This document shows, piece by piece, positions 44,126 to 57,462 of a stretch of DNA of 64,000 bases. Position 1 is the stretch's first letter; every line of letters begins with the position of its first letter. Made by a program: the position numbers and the translations under genes. Under the pieces are notes generated by a model. The model was not told the origin of the DNA. It worked only from the letters and a program-made list of their open reading frames with translations, and ran no database searches. Source of the DNA: Rhodoferax sp. (GTDB taxonomy: Bacteria; Pseudomonadota; Gammaproteobacteria; Burkholderiales; Burkholderiaceae_C); assembly GCF_013297935.1 (NCBI RefSeq), contig NZ_JAAFIX010000003.1:248001-312000 (forward strand), given 5' to 3'.

Positions 44126-44392
44126 TTATGCGGGCTTGAGGAGTGCGTCAATCCCATACAGCGCAGCGAGGTCGCGCAAACGAGCCGGGAGCTTTTGCAC
44201 TGCAAACAACTTGCCGGCCTTGGCGCATTCGCGCCGCAGCTCCAACAACACTGCCAAAGCCGAGGAGTCGAAGCGCTGCAAACGCTCACCATCAATCACC
44301 ACGGTGCCGGCTTCGTGCTGCAGTCCGTCGCGCAGTTCGGACAAGCAGGCGGGTGCGACCTCGTGGGTCATGGTGGCGGGCAGTTTCAGCAC
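44126..44392 (-). CDS. mlaB: Phospholipid transport STAS protein MlaB
   Basis: An 88-residue STAS-domain protein. GTVVIDGERLQRFDSSALAV matches the conserved loop with the Asp-Ser-Ser site; it stabilises the MlaFE transporter in the cytoplasm. It starts 1 bp after mlaC. Confidence 0.88.
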   Translation of the reverse strand: MLKLPATMTHEVAPACLSELRDGLQHEAGTVVIDGERLQRFDSSALAVLLELRRECAKAGKLFAVQKLPARLRDLAALYGIDALLKPA

Positions 44393-44393
44393 A

Positions 44394-45035
44394 TCAGCCT
44401 TTCTTGGCGTTGGCCTTGTTTTGTTCAGCCAAGGCGTCGATCAGTCCATCGACACCCTTGGCATTGATCTGCTGGGCAAACTGGCTGCGGTAGGTTTCCA
44501 CCAGCCACACGCCCAACACGTTCAGGTTGTAGATCTTCCAGCCTGCGCCCACGCCCGGGGTTTTTTCCAAGCGGTAGTCGAGCTGGATGGGATCACCCTT
44601 CCCTTTGATTTCGGTACGAACCACCACTTCTTTATCCTCCGGCGCTGCGCGCAGGGGCTTCATGGCAATGGTCTGGTCGCTCACCTGCGCCAAAGCGCCG
44701 GCATAGGTGCGAACCAGCAGGGTCTTGAACTCGTCTTGCAAGCGCTTTTGTTGCTCCGGGCTGGCCTGGCGCCAGCCGGGGCCCACGGCAGACGCTGTCA
44801 TGCGCTGGAAATTCACGTTGGGCATGATGCGGCTGTCCACCAACGCAATGATTTTGGTGAGCTCGCCTGTGCGAAGGGTTTTGTCCGCCTTGATGGTGTC
44901 GAGCACATCGACCGACAAGCGCTTGATCAGCACATCGGGGGCCTCGTCGTCGGCCAAAACAGTCAGCGGCGCCCACATGGCACCCAGCACCAACGCACTG
45001 AACACACCACCCAAAAATCCACGTTTCTTTAACAT
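44394..45035 (-). CDS. mlaC: Periplasmic phospholipid-binding protein MlaC
   Basis: Carries phospholipid between the outer-membrane MlaA and the inner-membrane MlaFEDB. It has 213 residues: signal peptide (GGVFSALVLGAMWAPLTVLA), then the MlaC/Ttg2D fold with RMTASAVGPGWRQASPEQQK and WKIYNLNVLGVWLVETYRSQF. Operon position after mlaA is typical. Confidence 0.95.
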   Translation of the reverse strand: MLKKRGFLGGVFSALVLGAMWAPLTVLADDEAPDVLIKRLSVDVLDTIKADKTLRTGELTKIIALVDSRIMPNVNFQRMTASAVGPGWRQASPEQQKRLQDEFKTLLVRTYAGALAQVSDQTIAMKPLRAAPEDKEVVVRTEIKGKGDPIQLDYRLEKTPGVGAGWKIYNLNVLGVWLVETYRSQFAQQINAKGVDGLIDALAEQNKANAKKG

Positions 45036-45103
45036 TCATCGTCCCTCAAACAGGCCCAGATTATCCACTTCGGCGATGGTTAGTCGCGCCACCCGCTTCA
45101 GCC

Positions 45104-45817
45104 TTACGGCTCAGAGGGTTCTTCGTCCGGCGGATTGCCGTCATACACCTGATAACGCTGGCGCTGCAAATACGCATCGCGGGTAAACGAGTAGCGATCG
45201 AGCGCTGCGCCATTCACCACCCCTTCCGCTGCCAGATAGGTGGAGCGGGTATCCACCACATTCACCACCGTGAGCCCGGTGCGGGTGCCCTCGTCGGCAA
45301 CTTGGTTGACCAGATTGCCTTGGCGGTCAATGGGCAATGCTGCGACCTCACGCAATGTAAATGGGCCGAGCAGCGGCAGCACCACATAGGGCCCGGCACC
45401 TACCCCCCAGTGGCCCAGGGTAATGTTGAAGTTGGAGGGGTGCTTTTCGATATTCAAATCGCTGGCCACATCGATCAAACCGCCCAACCCGATGGTGCTG
45501 TTAACCATGACACGGCCCACGCTGTCGCCGAAGGCCTGGCCGCGCAACTGCAGTCCGTTGTTCACGGCAGACCACAGGTCACTGAGGTTGCCGAAAAAGT
45601 TGTTGATGCCTTTGCGGCCCCAGGAAGGAACTGTATCGACGTAGGCAGTCGCCACCGGTTTGAGGACCGCGCGGTCCACCGCATCATTGAAGCCGAACAT
45701 GGTGCGGTTGATGGACTCCAGCGGATCCCGTGGATCGGGGTTGGCCACCGTGGCGCACCCCTGGAGGCACACCACCGCCGCAACAGCGAACCAGCGCATA
45801 ACTGCAAGGCGTTTCAT
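45104..45817 (-). CDS. mlaA: Outer-membrane lipoprotein MlaA (VacJ)
   Basis: Removes phospholipids from the outer leaflet. It has 237 residues with a lipoprotein signal ending VCLQGC. DPLESINRTMFGFNDAVDRA, then GRKGINNFFGNLSDLWSAVN and FNITLGHWGVGAGPYVVLPL are diagnostic. Unlike E. coli, where mlaA is elsewhere, it lies inside the mla operon. It overlaps mlaD by 4 bp. Confidence 0.96.
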   Translation of the reverse strand: MKRLAVMRWFAVAAVVCLQGCATVANPDPRDPLESINRTMFGFNDAVDRAVLKPVATAYVDTVPSWGRKGINNFFGNLSDLWSAVNNGLQLRGQAFGDSVGRVMVNSTIGLGGLIDVASDLNIEKHPSNFNITLGHWGVGAGPYVVLPLLGPFTLREVAALPIDRQGNLVNQVADEGTRTGLTVVNVVDTRSTYLAAEGVVNGAALDRYSFTRDAYLQRQRYQVYDGNPPDEEPSEP

Positions 45818-46293
45818 GGTGACTCTTTCCCGGATGGGCCGTCCGCCGCTTTGCTGTACAGGAACTGGCTGATCAGGTTTTCTAACACCACCGCGCTTTG
45901 GGTGGTGCTGATGACATCGCCGGCCGCGAGGTTGGCGCTGTCGGCACCGGCTTCAATACCGATGTACTGCTCGCCCAACAAGCCACTGGTCAAAATTTTG
46001 AGCGAGCTGTCTTTGGGGAACGCAAAGCGCTTGTCCATCGACAAGTTCACCTTGGCTTGGAAAGTTTTGTCGTCAAAGCCAATGGACTCCACCCGGCCGA
46101 CCACGACACCCGCACTTTTGACGGCCGCCTTGGGCTTGAGTCCGCCGATGTTGTCGAACTTGGCCGTGACTGCGTAACCCTTGTCCACGCTGAAGCTCAA
46201 CAGATTGGCGGACTGCAGTGCCAGGAACGCTAGCGCCAAAGCACCGAGCAACACAAACACGCCCACCCACAGATCATTTTTTGAACGCTGCAT
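45814..46293 (-). CDS. mlaD: Phospholipid transport MCE protein MlaD
   Basis: A 159-residue protein with one N-terminal helix (DLWVGVFVLLGALALAFLAL) and a single MCE domain (VTAKFDNIGGLKPKAAVKSA, GLLGEQYIGIEAGADSANLA). Hexameric MlaD forms the lipid-holding ring on MlaFE. It ends with a short polar tail. Confidence 0.95.
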   Translation of the reverse strand: MQRSKNDLWVGVFVLLGALALAFLALQSANLLSFSVDKGYAVTAKFDNIGGLKPKAAVKSAGVVVGRVESIGFDDKTFQAKVNLSMDKRFAFPKDSSLKILTSGLLGEQYIGIEAGADSANLAAGDVISTTQSAVVLENLISQFLYSKAADGPSGKESP

Positions 46294-46303
46294 TTTTCTA
46301 CCC

Positions 46304-47086
46304 TCAAATACTAAACATCATGGCGGTCAGGACAAAGTCCAGTGCCAACACGGTGAGCGATGCTACGACCACCGTGCGGGTTGTGGCGCGGGCCACACCT
46401 TCGGGGGTGGGCTGGGCCTCAAAACCCTGCAACAGGGCGATAAAACTCACCGCAAACCCGAACACTACGCTTTTGATAACGCCATTGCCCACGTCAACCC
46501 ACGCATCCACCCCGCTCTGCATCTGGCTCCAGAAAGCACCGGAATCAATACCGATCATGGGCACACTCACCACCCAGCCCCCCAGCACACCGACGGCACT
46601 GAAAATAGCGGCGAGGATGGGCATGGCAATGATGGCCGCCCAGAAACGCGGCGCCAGGATGCGCGAGACCGGATCAACAGCCATCATCTCCATGGCACTG
46701 AGTTGCTCACCGGCCTTCATGAGACCGATTTCAGCGGTCAGCGACGTTCCGGCGCGCCCGGCAAACAGCAAGGCTGTCAGCACGGGGCCAAACTCCCGCA
46801 CCAGGCTCAGGCTGATCAACATGCCCACCGAATCCGCAGCACCAAAGCGCTGCAGCCCGTAGTAGTACTGCAGGCCCATCACGAAGCCGACGAACACCCC
46901 TGACACCGCAATGATGGCGAGGGAGTAATTCCCCATGAAGTGAATCTGATCACGCAACAAGGCAGGACGGCGCAACACCGCCCCGATTGACGCCACAAGA
47001 CGGAAAAACAATCGGGCACCGGCACCCGCATCCGCCAGTTTGCTACGGACGGCGAAGCCGAGTTCAGCCGGGTGAAGGAACTTCAT
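46304..47086 (-). CDS. mlaE: Phospholipid ABC transporter permease MlaE
   Basis: The membrane subunit of the Mla transporter, 260 residues, five or six hydrophobic helices. GLQYYYGLQRFGAADSVGML and AEIGLMKAGEQLSAMEMMAV with the coupling helix are conserved in the MlaE family (PF02405). It overlaps mlaF by 4 bp. Confidence 0.96.
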   Translation of the reverse strand: MKFLHPAELGFAVRSKLADAGAGARLFFRLVASIGAVLRRPALLRDQIHFMGNYSLAIIAVSGVFVGFVMGLQYYYGLQRFGAADSVGMLISLSLVREFGPVLTALLFAGRAGTSLTAEIGLMKAGEQLSAMEMMAVDPVSRILAPRFWAAIIAMPILAAIFSAVGVLGGWVVSVPMIGIDSGAFWSQMQSGVDAWVDVGNGVIKSVVFGFAVSFIALLQGFEAQPTPEGVARATTRTVVVASLTVLALDFVLTAMMFSI

Positions 47087-47922
47087 GGGTGGAGTCCGGC
47101 AGAAAAGTCCGCATCCACGGGGGCTGCGGGGTAATGGAAACGCACCGGACCTTCCGGCAGTGCATTGACGAATTGGTGCACCAAGGGGTCTACGCTGTCG
47201 CGCACCTCTTGCGGTGTTCCCTGGGCTGCAATTTTCCCGTTGGCCAGGACGATGACCTGGTCTGCAATATGAAAAGTTTCTTCCAGGTCGTGGGACACCA
47301 CGATGCTGGTCAGGCCCATGGCATCGTTAAGCTGGCGGATCAGGCGGGCTGCGGTGCCCAATGAAATCGGGTCGAGGCCTGCAAAGGGCTCGTCGTACAT
47401 GACCAACTCTGGGTCCAGGGCAATCGCCCGCGCCAGTGCTACGCGACGGGCCATGCCCCCTGACACTTCCGAGGGCATCAAGTCCCGGGCTCCCCGCAGG
47501 CCCACGGCGTTAAGCTTCATCAGCACGATGTCACGGATCAGCGCTTCGGGCAGGCCGGTGTGCTCGCGCAGGGGAAAGGCTACGTTGTCAAACACGCTCA
47601 GATCTGTGAACAGGGCCCCGAACTGAAACAGCATGCCCATGCGGCGGCGGACCGCATACAGGCTTTTAGCGCCGAGCTGAGACACATCCTGCGAAGCCTC
47701 GCCGTCCTGCGCGCCGTGCAGCAGAACCTGACCGCTTTGCACGCGGTTCTGCCCGCCGATGAGGCGCAGCACGGTCGTTTTACCGCCGCCTGAGGCTCCC
47801 ATGAGGGCTGTGACTTTGCCGCGAGGTACGGTGAGGCTGACGCCATCCAGAATGCGACGCTCCCCGTAGCCGAAGGAGACGTTCTTGAGTTCAACCAGTG
47901 CAGTAGAAGATGTTGGAGCCAT
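47083..47922 (-). CDS. mlaF: Phospholipid ABC transporter ATPase MlaF
   Basis: The ATPase of the Mla transporter, 279 residues, and first gene of the operon. Walker A is GASGGGKTT, the signature EVSGGMARRVALARA, Walker B LVMYDEPFAGLDP, H-loop IVVSHDLEE. It probably keeps outer-membrane asymmetry by moving phospholipid. A terminator directly upstream ends gltBD, so mla should have its own promoter in a very short gap or read-through. Confidence 0.95.
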   Translation of the reverse strand: MAPTSSTALVELKNVSFGYGERRILDGVSLTVPRGKVTALMGASGGGKTTVLRLIGGQNRVQSGQVLLHGAQDGEASQDVSQLGAKSLYAVRRRMGMLFQFGALFTDLSVFDNVAFPLREHTGLPEALIRDIVLMKLNAVGLRGARDLMPSEVSGGMARRVALARAIALDPELVMYDEPFAGLDPISLGTAARLIRQLNDAMGLTSIVVSHDLEETFHIADQVIVLANGKIAAQGTPQEVRDSVDPLVHQFVNALPEGPVRFHYPAAPVDADFSAGLHP

Positions 47923-47930
47923 AAAGCAAG

Positions 47931-47953
47931 AAGGCCGGGATGTGCCCGGCCTT
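47931..47953 (-). terminator. Terminator after gltD
   Basis: AAGGCCGGG and CCCGGCCTT form a 9-bp stem with a 5-nt loop; the minus strand then reads TTCTTGCTTTAT. A smaller stem AAGGG/CCCTT lies just before it at 47962-47977. Confidence 0.75.
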
Positions 47954-47978
47954 GGAATGATAAGGGGGAAAACCCTTA

Positions 47979-49445
47979 TTAGCGCGGCAGCTCGGTAAAG
48001 CCCATCAGGAACTCATCGACCGCACGGGCAGCCTGGCGGCCTTCACGGATGGCCCACACCACCAGCGACTGGCCGCGACGGATGTCGCCTGCGGCAAAAA
48101 CCTTGGGCACATTGGTGGCGTAGCCACCGGTGAAGTCGGTCGTTGCCTTGGCGTTTCCACGAGCGTCCTTGTCAATACCGAAGGACTCCAGCACGGTCGC
48201 CACCGGGTTCACAAAGCCCATGGCCAGCAACACGAGGTCGGCCTTGAGAACTTTTTCAGTGCCGGGCACATCGACCAGCTTGCCGTCTTTGAACTCGACT
48301 TGCACGGTCTTGAGGCCGGTGACCTTGCCTTTTTCGCCGATGAACTCTTTGGTAGAGATGGAAAACACACGTTCGCAACCCTCTTCATGGCTGGAGCTGG
48401 TACGCAGCTTCAGGGGCCAGTAAGGCCAAGTCATGGGGCGGTTTTCTTCTTCAGGGGGCTGCGGCATCACCTCGAACTGGGTCACGCTGACCGCGCCATG
48501 GCGGTTAGAGGTACCCACGCAATCGGAGCCGGTGTCGCCACCGCCGATGACGATGACATGCTTGCCATCGGCACGCAGCTGGCCCTTGAGCTTGTCGCCC
48601 GCATTGACCTTGTTCTGCTGAGGCAGGAACTCCATGGCGAAGTGGATGCCGTCGAGGTCGCGGCCGGGCACGGGCAGGTCACGCGATTGCTCGGAGCCAC
48701 CGGTCAACAGCACGGCGTCAAAGTCTTTCTTGAGCTGCTCGGGGGAAATGGTTTCCTTGGCCCAGTTGGTGACCTTGGAATCTTTAGGCATTTCGCCGAC
48801 CAATACGCTGGTGCGGATAGTGACGCCCTCAGCGACCAGCTGCTCTGCGCGGCGGTCGATGTGGGACTTCTCCATCTTGAAGTCAGGAATGCCGTAGCGC
48901 AGCAGGCCGCCAATGCGATCGTTCTTTTCGAACAAGGTCACGTCGTGACCGACGCGGGCCAGCTGCTGAGCTGCCGCCATACCGGCCGGGCCGGAACCGA
49001 CGACTGCGACCTTTTTGCCGGTCTTCACGGTCGAGGGCTGGGGAGTCACCCAGCCTTCGTGCCATGCGCGGTCGATGATGGCGTGCTCGATCGACTTGAT
49101 GCCCACCGCTTCTTCGTTGACGTTCAAGGTGCAGGCTGCTTCGCATGGTGCGGGGCAGATGCGACCGGTGAACTCGGGGAAGTTGTTGGTGCTGTGCAGC
49201 GTGTCGATTGCGGCCTTCCAGTCCTTGCGGAACACGAGGTCGTTGAAGTCCGGAATGATGTTGTTGACCGGGCAGCCGTTGTTGCAAAACGGTGTGCCGC
49301 AGTCCATGCAGCGGGCTGCTTGTTTGTTGGCTTGTGCGTCGTCCAAGCCGATCACAAACTCTTTGTAATTCTTCAAGCGCTCGGTGACGGGCTTGTAGCC
49401 CTCTTCGATGCGCTCAAACTCCATGAAGCCAGTGACTTTTCCCAT
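47979..49445 (-). CDS. gltD: Glutamate synthase small subunit
   Basis: The NADPH-oxidising subunit of GOGAT, 488 residues. The N-terminal cysteine-rich segment ([20 protein letters not shown]) holds 4Fe-4S clusters, followed by FAD- and NADPH-binding folds with [17 protein letters not shown] and [14 protein letters not shown]. It passes electrons to GltB for glutamate synthesis from 2-oxoglutarate and glutamine. It follows gltB by 34 bp. Confidence 0.97.
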   Translation of the reverse strand: MGKVTGFMEFERIEEGYKPVTERLKNYKEFVIGLDDAQANKQAARCMDCGTPFCNNGCPVNNIIPDFNDLVFRKDWKAAIDTLHSTNNFPEFTGRICPAPCEAACTLNVNEEAVGIKSIEHAIIDRAWHEGWVTPQPSTVKTGKKVAVVGSGPAGMAAAQQLARVGHDVTLFEKNDRIGGLLRYGIPDFKMEKSHIDRRAEQLVAEGVTIRTSVLVGEMPKDSKVTNWAKETISPEQLKKDFDAVLLTGGSEQSRDLPVPGRDLDGIHFAMEFLPQQNKVNAGDKLKGQLRADGKHVIVIGGGDTGSDCVGTSNRHGAVSVTQFEVMPQPPEEENRPMTWPYWPLKLRTSSSHEEGCERVFSISTKEFIGEKGKVTGLKTVQVEFKDGKLVDVPGTEKVLKADLVLLAMGFVNPVATVLESFGIDKDARGNAKATTDFTGGYATNVPKVFAAGDIRRGQSLVVWAIREGRQAARAVDEFLMGFTELPR

Positions 49446-49479
49446 GATGTAGGTCCTTGTGCGTTAGATCAAGCCAGCC

Positions 49480-54252
<4,773 letters not shown>

Positions 54253-54267
54253 GGCGCACTCCTGAAA

Positions 54268-54295
54268 ATTGCAGTGGGTTGGAGAATACTGCAAT
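54268..54295. promoter_or_regulatory. Inverted repeat over the gltB promoter
   Basis: ATTGCAGT (54268-54275) and ACTGCAAT (54288-54295) form a perfect 8-bp dyad with a 12-nt spacer. It covers the -10 box and the predicted transcription start of gltB, the position of a repressor or a LysR-type site. Confidence 0.6.
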
Positions 54296-54311
54296 GCAAC
54301 AAAAGTGCCAA
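54283..54311 (-). promoter_or_regulatory. Sigma-70 promoter of gltBD
   Basis: On the minus strand, TTGGCA (54311-54306) and TATTCT (54288-54283) are separated by exactly 17 nt. Transcription would start near 54276, about 24 nt before the ATG. Confidence 0.65.
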
Positions 54312-54316
54312 GAATT

Positions 54317-54341
54317 TTAAATAGGGTCTGACCCTATTTAA
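54317..54341. repeat. 25-bp perfect palindrome upstream of gltB
   Basis: Arms TTAAATAGGGTC and GACCCTATTTAA around a single central T. It lies 5 bp beyond the gltB -35 box and on the 3' side of the REP-associated transposase. The GGGTC-T-GACCC centre resembles repeats that accompany such transposases. Confidence 0.65.
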
Positions 54342-54363
54342 TTTCAAGTCAGATGAGCGAGAT

Positions 54364-54385
54364 ATTTAATGGGGACATATTAAAT
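54364..54385. repeat. Second inverted repeat near the RAYT gene
   Basis: ATTTAAT and ATTAAAT flank GGGGACAT. With the palindrome at 54317-54341 it forms a pair of hairpins between gltB and the transposase, as expected of a REP doublet. Confidence 0.5.
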
Positions 54386-54431
54386 TCATAGCATGGAGCG
54401 CACGTGAAATAAGCGCTTACACGGGAAAACA

Positions 54432-55124
54432 CTAGTCTTCGAGCGCGTTCCTAGGTCGCCCCGGTGCTTTTTTACTCAGTCTGCGGGGTGTGCTTTTTTG
54501 CAAATTTGCGACAAACTCAAGGTCACCCAGTACCCAGCCGCCGGTCACCGACGCTGTGATCTCTTGCAGTTGCACTGAATTGAGGCCCTCCCTGACTGCG
54601 GCCTGGTAACGCGCCTCCCGGGCAAATGGGGTATTGCCGAGCCCCCAATATTCGGAGTGGCTCGCCATGCGCCTGTCTGATCGGGCGCCGCTGTAATGGG
54701 GAAAGCTAGACCAGGGGTAATCCTCGGGCGCCACCTTGTTGCCAAGCCTGAGTGCATGGGTGTCGAAAAAAATCAACACGGGCATAAACCATAAGGGTTG
54801 CAGCACCGCAGATTTGAACCGCCCTTCCCACAAGGTGCCTCGTCGGCTGTATTTGCGGTTGAAGTATCGGACATAGCTTCGGCCGAGTGACTGCATCAGC
54901 GCCGGAAGGCCCTCCGCGGTGGCCGGAGTCACCAGCAAGTGGAAGTGATCTTCAAGGATCACGTAACCATGGACCTCTACGTTCAGTGCGTCAGCATTCG
55001 AATGCAGAGCAGTCAAAAAGGTCTCAAAGTCCTCACTGTCCTTGCACAGCATTTGCCCCGATGCAGCGCGCTGCAGTACGTGATGCAAATGCCCTGCTAT
55101 CGCTAATCGGGGAAGTCGTGCCAT
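54432..55124 (-). CDS. REP-associated tyrosine transposase (RAYT, Y1 family)
   Basis: A 230-residue HUH-type single-strand transposase, domesticated relative of IS200/IS605 TnpA. The start MARLPRLAIAGHLHHVLQRA is standard. The HUH histidines are in ILEDHFHLLV, the catalytic Tyr in GRSYVRYFN, and RRGTLWEGRFKSA is the family block. It has no left or right insertion-sequence ends that I can see; instead two small hairpins lie downstream. It appears intact. Such proteins are thought to mobilise REP sequences. Confidence 0.9.
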   Translation of the reverse strand: MARLPRLAIAGHLHHVLQRAASGQMLCKDSEDFETFLTALHSNADALNVEVHGYVILEDHFHLLVTPATAEGLPALMQSLGRSYVRYFNRKYSRRGTLWEGRFKSAVLQPLWFMPVLIFFDTHALRLGNKVAPEDYPWSSFPHYSGARSDRRMASHSEYWGLGNTPFAREARYQAAVREGLNSVQLQEITASVTGGWVLGDLEFVANLQKSTPRRLSKKAPGRPRNALED

Positions 55125-55161
55125 GGACGGCGATGGTAGCGGAAGCCCACCCTCTGCCCCG

Positions 55162-55938
55162 CTACAAACTGCGGACAGGCAATTGGTATTGCGGCGCACC
55201 CATCAAATCGATGCCACACGACAAAGAGTCCAGCCAGTTCAGCAACTGGGGAATGGCCTCACCAACCAAAGGCGCGCCATGCTGCGGGACGATCATGTGG
55301 ATATCCAACCTTCGTACCATCTGGACCCATAACTTCAAAATTTTGTTGCTCACCATGTATCGACGGTGAAAAGGCTCCATACCTGGCGGCATCGGCTGCA
55401 AACTGGTGATGGCTTGCTGAGCATCCTGACCCGAGACCATGGAAACTCCCAGATCACCCGAAAACAGAATTTTGCTTATCGGATCGTAGAACTGGAAGTT
55501 ACCCTCGGCATGCATAAAGTGTGCGGGCAACAGCCACAGTTCAGACTTGCCCAATTTCAGGATGCCTCCTTCGTCGGGTATGGCGGTAATCCGATCTTCA
55601 GTTTTTCCCACCTTACAAAAATGGGGGGCAAAGCGCGCCCAGAGCTGGGAGATCAGCAGCTTTGCGGAGGTAGACGTCATCCAACGGTCCAAAGACGCAA
55701 TGATGTCCGGATCCGCGTGCGATGCAATGATGTAGTCGAGATGCTGCGGCGCCATGTATTTGCGCATGGTCAGGTTCAGCTCGTTGTAGGTCATGTTGCC
55801 ACCCGGATCGAGGATGACCCCTTGGCCGTGGTCCACGATCAAAAACTGGTTGGCCTGGACTGCCTCGGCCTCATCAGAGACCAGATCGCTGAACATCACG
55901 CAGCTATGGTGCGCATCTTTATAGAGTTCTACCGCCAT
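55162..55938 (-). CDS. MBL-fold metallo-hydrolase, ODP (diiron oxygen-binding) type
   Basis: A 258-residue metallo-beta-lactamase-fold protein. Metal ligands are in ASHADPDIIASLDRW, LPAHFMHAEGNFQFYDP, LFSGDLGVSMV and IVPQHGAPL. The HADPD spacing, rather than HxHxDH, places it with the ODP/flavodiiron-like branch, which binds diiron and reacts with oxygen or NO; no flavodoxin domain is attached. The ATG at 55938 begins MAVELYKD. Function is unknown; oxygen or NO sensing is a guess from the family. Confidence 0.82.
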   Translation of the reverse strand: MAVELYKDAHHSCVMFSDLVSDEAEAVQANQFLIVDHGQGVILDPGGNMTYNELNLTMRKYMAPQHLDYIIASHADPDIIASLDRWMTSTSAKLLISQLWARFAPHFCKVGKTEDRITAIPDEGGILKLGKSELWLLPAHFMHAEGNFQFYDPISKILFSGDLGVSMVSGQDAQQAITSLQPMPPGMEPFHRRYMVSNKILKLWVQMVRRLDIHMIVPQHGAPLVGEAIPQLLNWLDSLSCGIDLMGAPQYQLPVRSL

Positions 55939-56025
55939 GTCAGGGCCCTTATGCAAAGTGGGCGCCTATGCGCCCACATGAACCCCGATTGTTAAATCAA
56001 CTCCCCTAAAGGGCATTGACACACA

Positions 56026-56496
56026 TCAATTTTTAGGTGCCTTGGTCACGCGAACTTTGCCGCCTGTAGTCACGATGATTACAGGGTCACCGGCGGCCAA
56101 TTGCTCGCCGCCTTTAGCCTGCACGATGGCGCGGCGGTCTCCGCCCTTCAGCTGCACCAGGATTTCTACAGCTTCTTCTTTCGTTGAAAACCGCTCGATG
56201 GCATTGCCCGCCGCCGCACCGGCGACGCCCGCCAAAACGCCGAGAACCTGGGCCTCACGCTGTACGCCACTGCCGCCATAACCACCAATAGCGCCAACCA
56301 CTCCGCCCACCGCAGCACCAACACCGGACTGGTTGCCGTCAACAACCACGTTGCGGATGGACAGCACCACACCGTCCTGCACCTGTGCCATGCGCTGGGT
56401 ATCTCCGCGCTGAATCACGTCCGGGCTGCTGCTTGCGCATGCGCCCAACAAGGTGACGACTACACCGACACCCAACCATTTCATCCAATTTTTCAT
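56026..56496 (-). CDS. Glycine-zipper lipoprotein (SlyB/17-kDa antigen-like)
   Basis: A 156-residue outer-membrane lipoprotein. The signal ends LLGAC (lipobox), giving a lipidated Cys. A glycine-zipper stretch, VGAAVGGVVGAIGGYGGSG then VLAGVAGAAAGNAIE, forms a two-helix hairpin as in SlyB and Rickettsia 17-kDa antigen. A beta-rich C-terminal part (GDPVIIVTTGGKVRVTKAP) follows. GGAGAAAG precedes the ATG at 56496. Role: envelope integrity, by family analogy. Confidence 0.82.
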   Translation of the reverse strand: MKNWMKWLGVGVVVTLLGACASSSPDVIQRGDTQRMAQVQDGVVLSIRNVVVDGNQSGVGAAVGGVVGAIGGYGGSGVQREAQVLGVLAGVAGAAAGNAIERFSTKEEAVEILVQLKGGDRRAIVQAKGGEQLAAGDPVIIVTTGGKVRVTKAPKN

Positions 56497-56542
56497 ATCT
56501 TTCTCCAATGTGGAAATACGCCTGCGTTGAACAGCTAACGCT

Positions 56543-57457
56543 TCAGACAGCAATTCCGTTGTCTCGCGTATTGTCGGCCGGCAATGTAAACCGCGTGTCA
56601 AGCAGGGGCAGTAGTCCGAATTCCTCCAGAATGGCTTTCAACCGCTCCGCTGACTGGCGCTTTTTTTGGCCGGTGTACCGCGCGAGGATGAGCTCGTTCT
56701 TCATGCTGTGCTCCCAACCGACCAATTCGGTGACCGTGACCTGATAACCGTGTGCCTCGAGGTACAGGCAACGCAGCACATTGGTGAGCTGACTCCCCAT
56801 TTCTCGCGTGTGCAATGGGTGCCGCCACAACTCCGCCAACGGTGTGCGAGTGAGGTTGAGCGCTTTACTTTGGTTCAGGTGGCGCGCCAGCTCAGCTTGA
56901 CAGCACGGAACCAACACAAATGCCTTGACCCGTTTTTCAAGTCCAAAGGCGATAGCGTCATCCGTTGCGGTGTCGCAGGCATGTAGCGCGGTAACGACGT
57001 CAAACTGTTTAGGCAGCTCCTCTAGCTGGGTTGAGGCCTCGACGCTCACATTGAGAAAACTCATCCGCTCGAAATGAAGCTTTTCAGCCAGCTGGCGGGA
57101 CTTTTCTACCAGCTCGGCGCGGGTTTCGATGCCATAGAGATGGCTATGTTGCAGGTGCTTGAAATAAAGATCGTAAAGAATGAACCCCAAATACGACTTG
57201 CCTGCGCCATGGTCCGCCAGAGTGAAACTACGGTCCGGGTTTTGCGGCAGTTCGTTCATCAACTTCTCAATGAACTGGTACAAGTGATAGACCTGCTTGA
57301 GCTTGCGGCGGGAGTCCTGATTAAGTTTGCCCTCTCGGGTCAGAATGTGAAGCTCTTTCAAGAGCTCCAGGGATTGCCCGTCGCGAATTTCCGGGATAAG
57401 GGGCTCTTGAGCGATAGAACCTTTGCTGTGACCCGCTGTTGCTTTTTGTTTTTTCAT
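56543..57457 (-). CDS. SAM-dependent methyltransferase, Methyltransf_32-like
   Basis: A 304-residue class I methyltransferase. The SAM motif is LADHGAGKSYLGFILYDLY (motif I with the DxGxGxG variant DHGAGKS) and the second acidic residue is in YGIETRAELVE. DVVTALHACDTATDDAI and FVLVPCCQAE match the METTL25/PF13679 group, in which PCC is conserved. The substrate is unknown. It lies 5 bp after the DUF1415 gene. Confidence 0.78.
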   Translation of the reverse strand: MKKQKATAGHSKGSIAQEPLIPEIRDGQSLELLKELHILTREGKLNQDSRRKLKQVYHLYQFIEKLMNELPQNPDRSFTLADHGAGKSYLGFILYDLYFKHLQHSHLYGIETRAELVEKSRQLAEKLHFERMSFLNVSVEASTQLEELPKQFDVVTALHACDTATDDAIAFGLEKRVKAFVLVPCCQAELARHLNQSKALNLTRTPLAELWRHPLHTREMGSQLTNVLRCLYLEAHGYQVTVTELVGWEHSMKNELILARYTGQKKRQSAERLKAILEEFGLLPLLDTRFTLPADNTRDNGIAV

Positions 57458-57462
57458 GTCTT

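Noticed and set aside
44100-44146. GCTGCCGCG followed by GGGCTTGAGG between the ABC ATPase gene and mlaB, as a repeat copy
   Set aside because: The spacer is 7 nt and the left hairpin is absent.
54432-55124. A full IS200/IS605 insertion sequence
   Set aside because: No tnpB and no recognisable IS ends; the protein has the single-copy RAYT layout.
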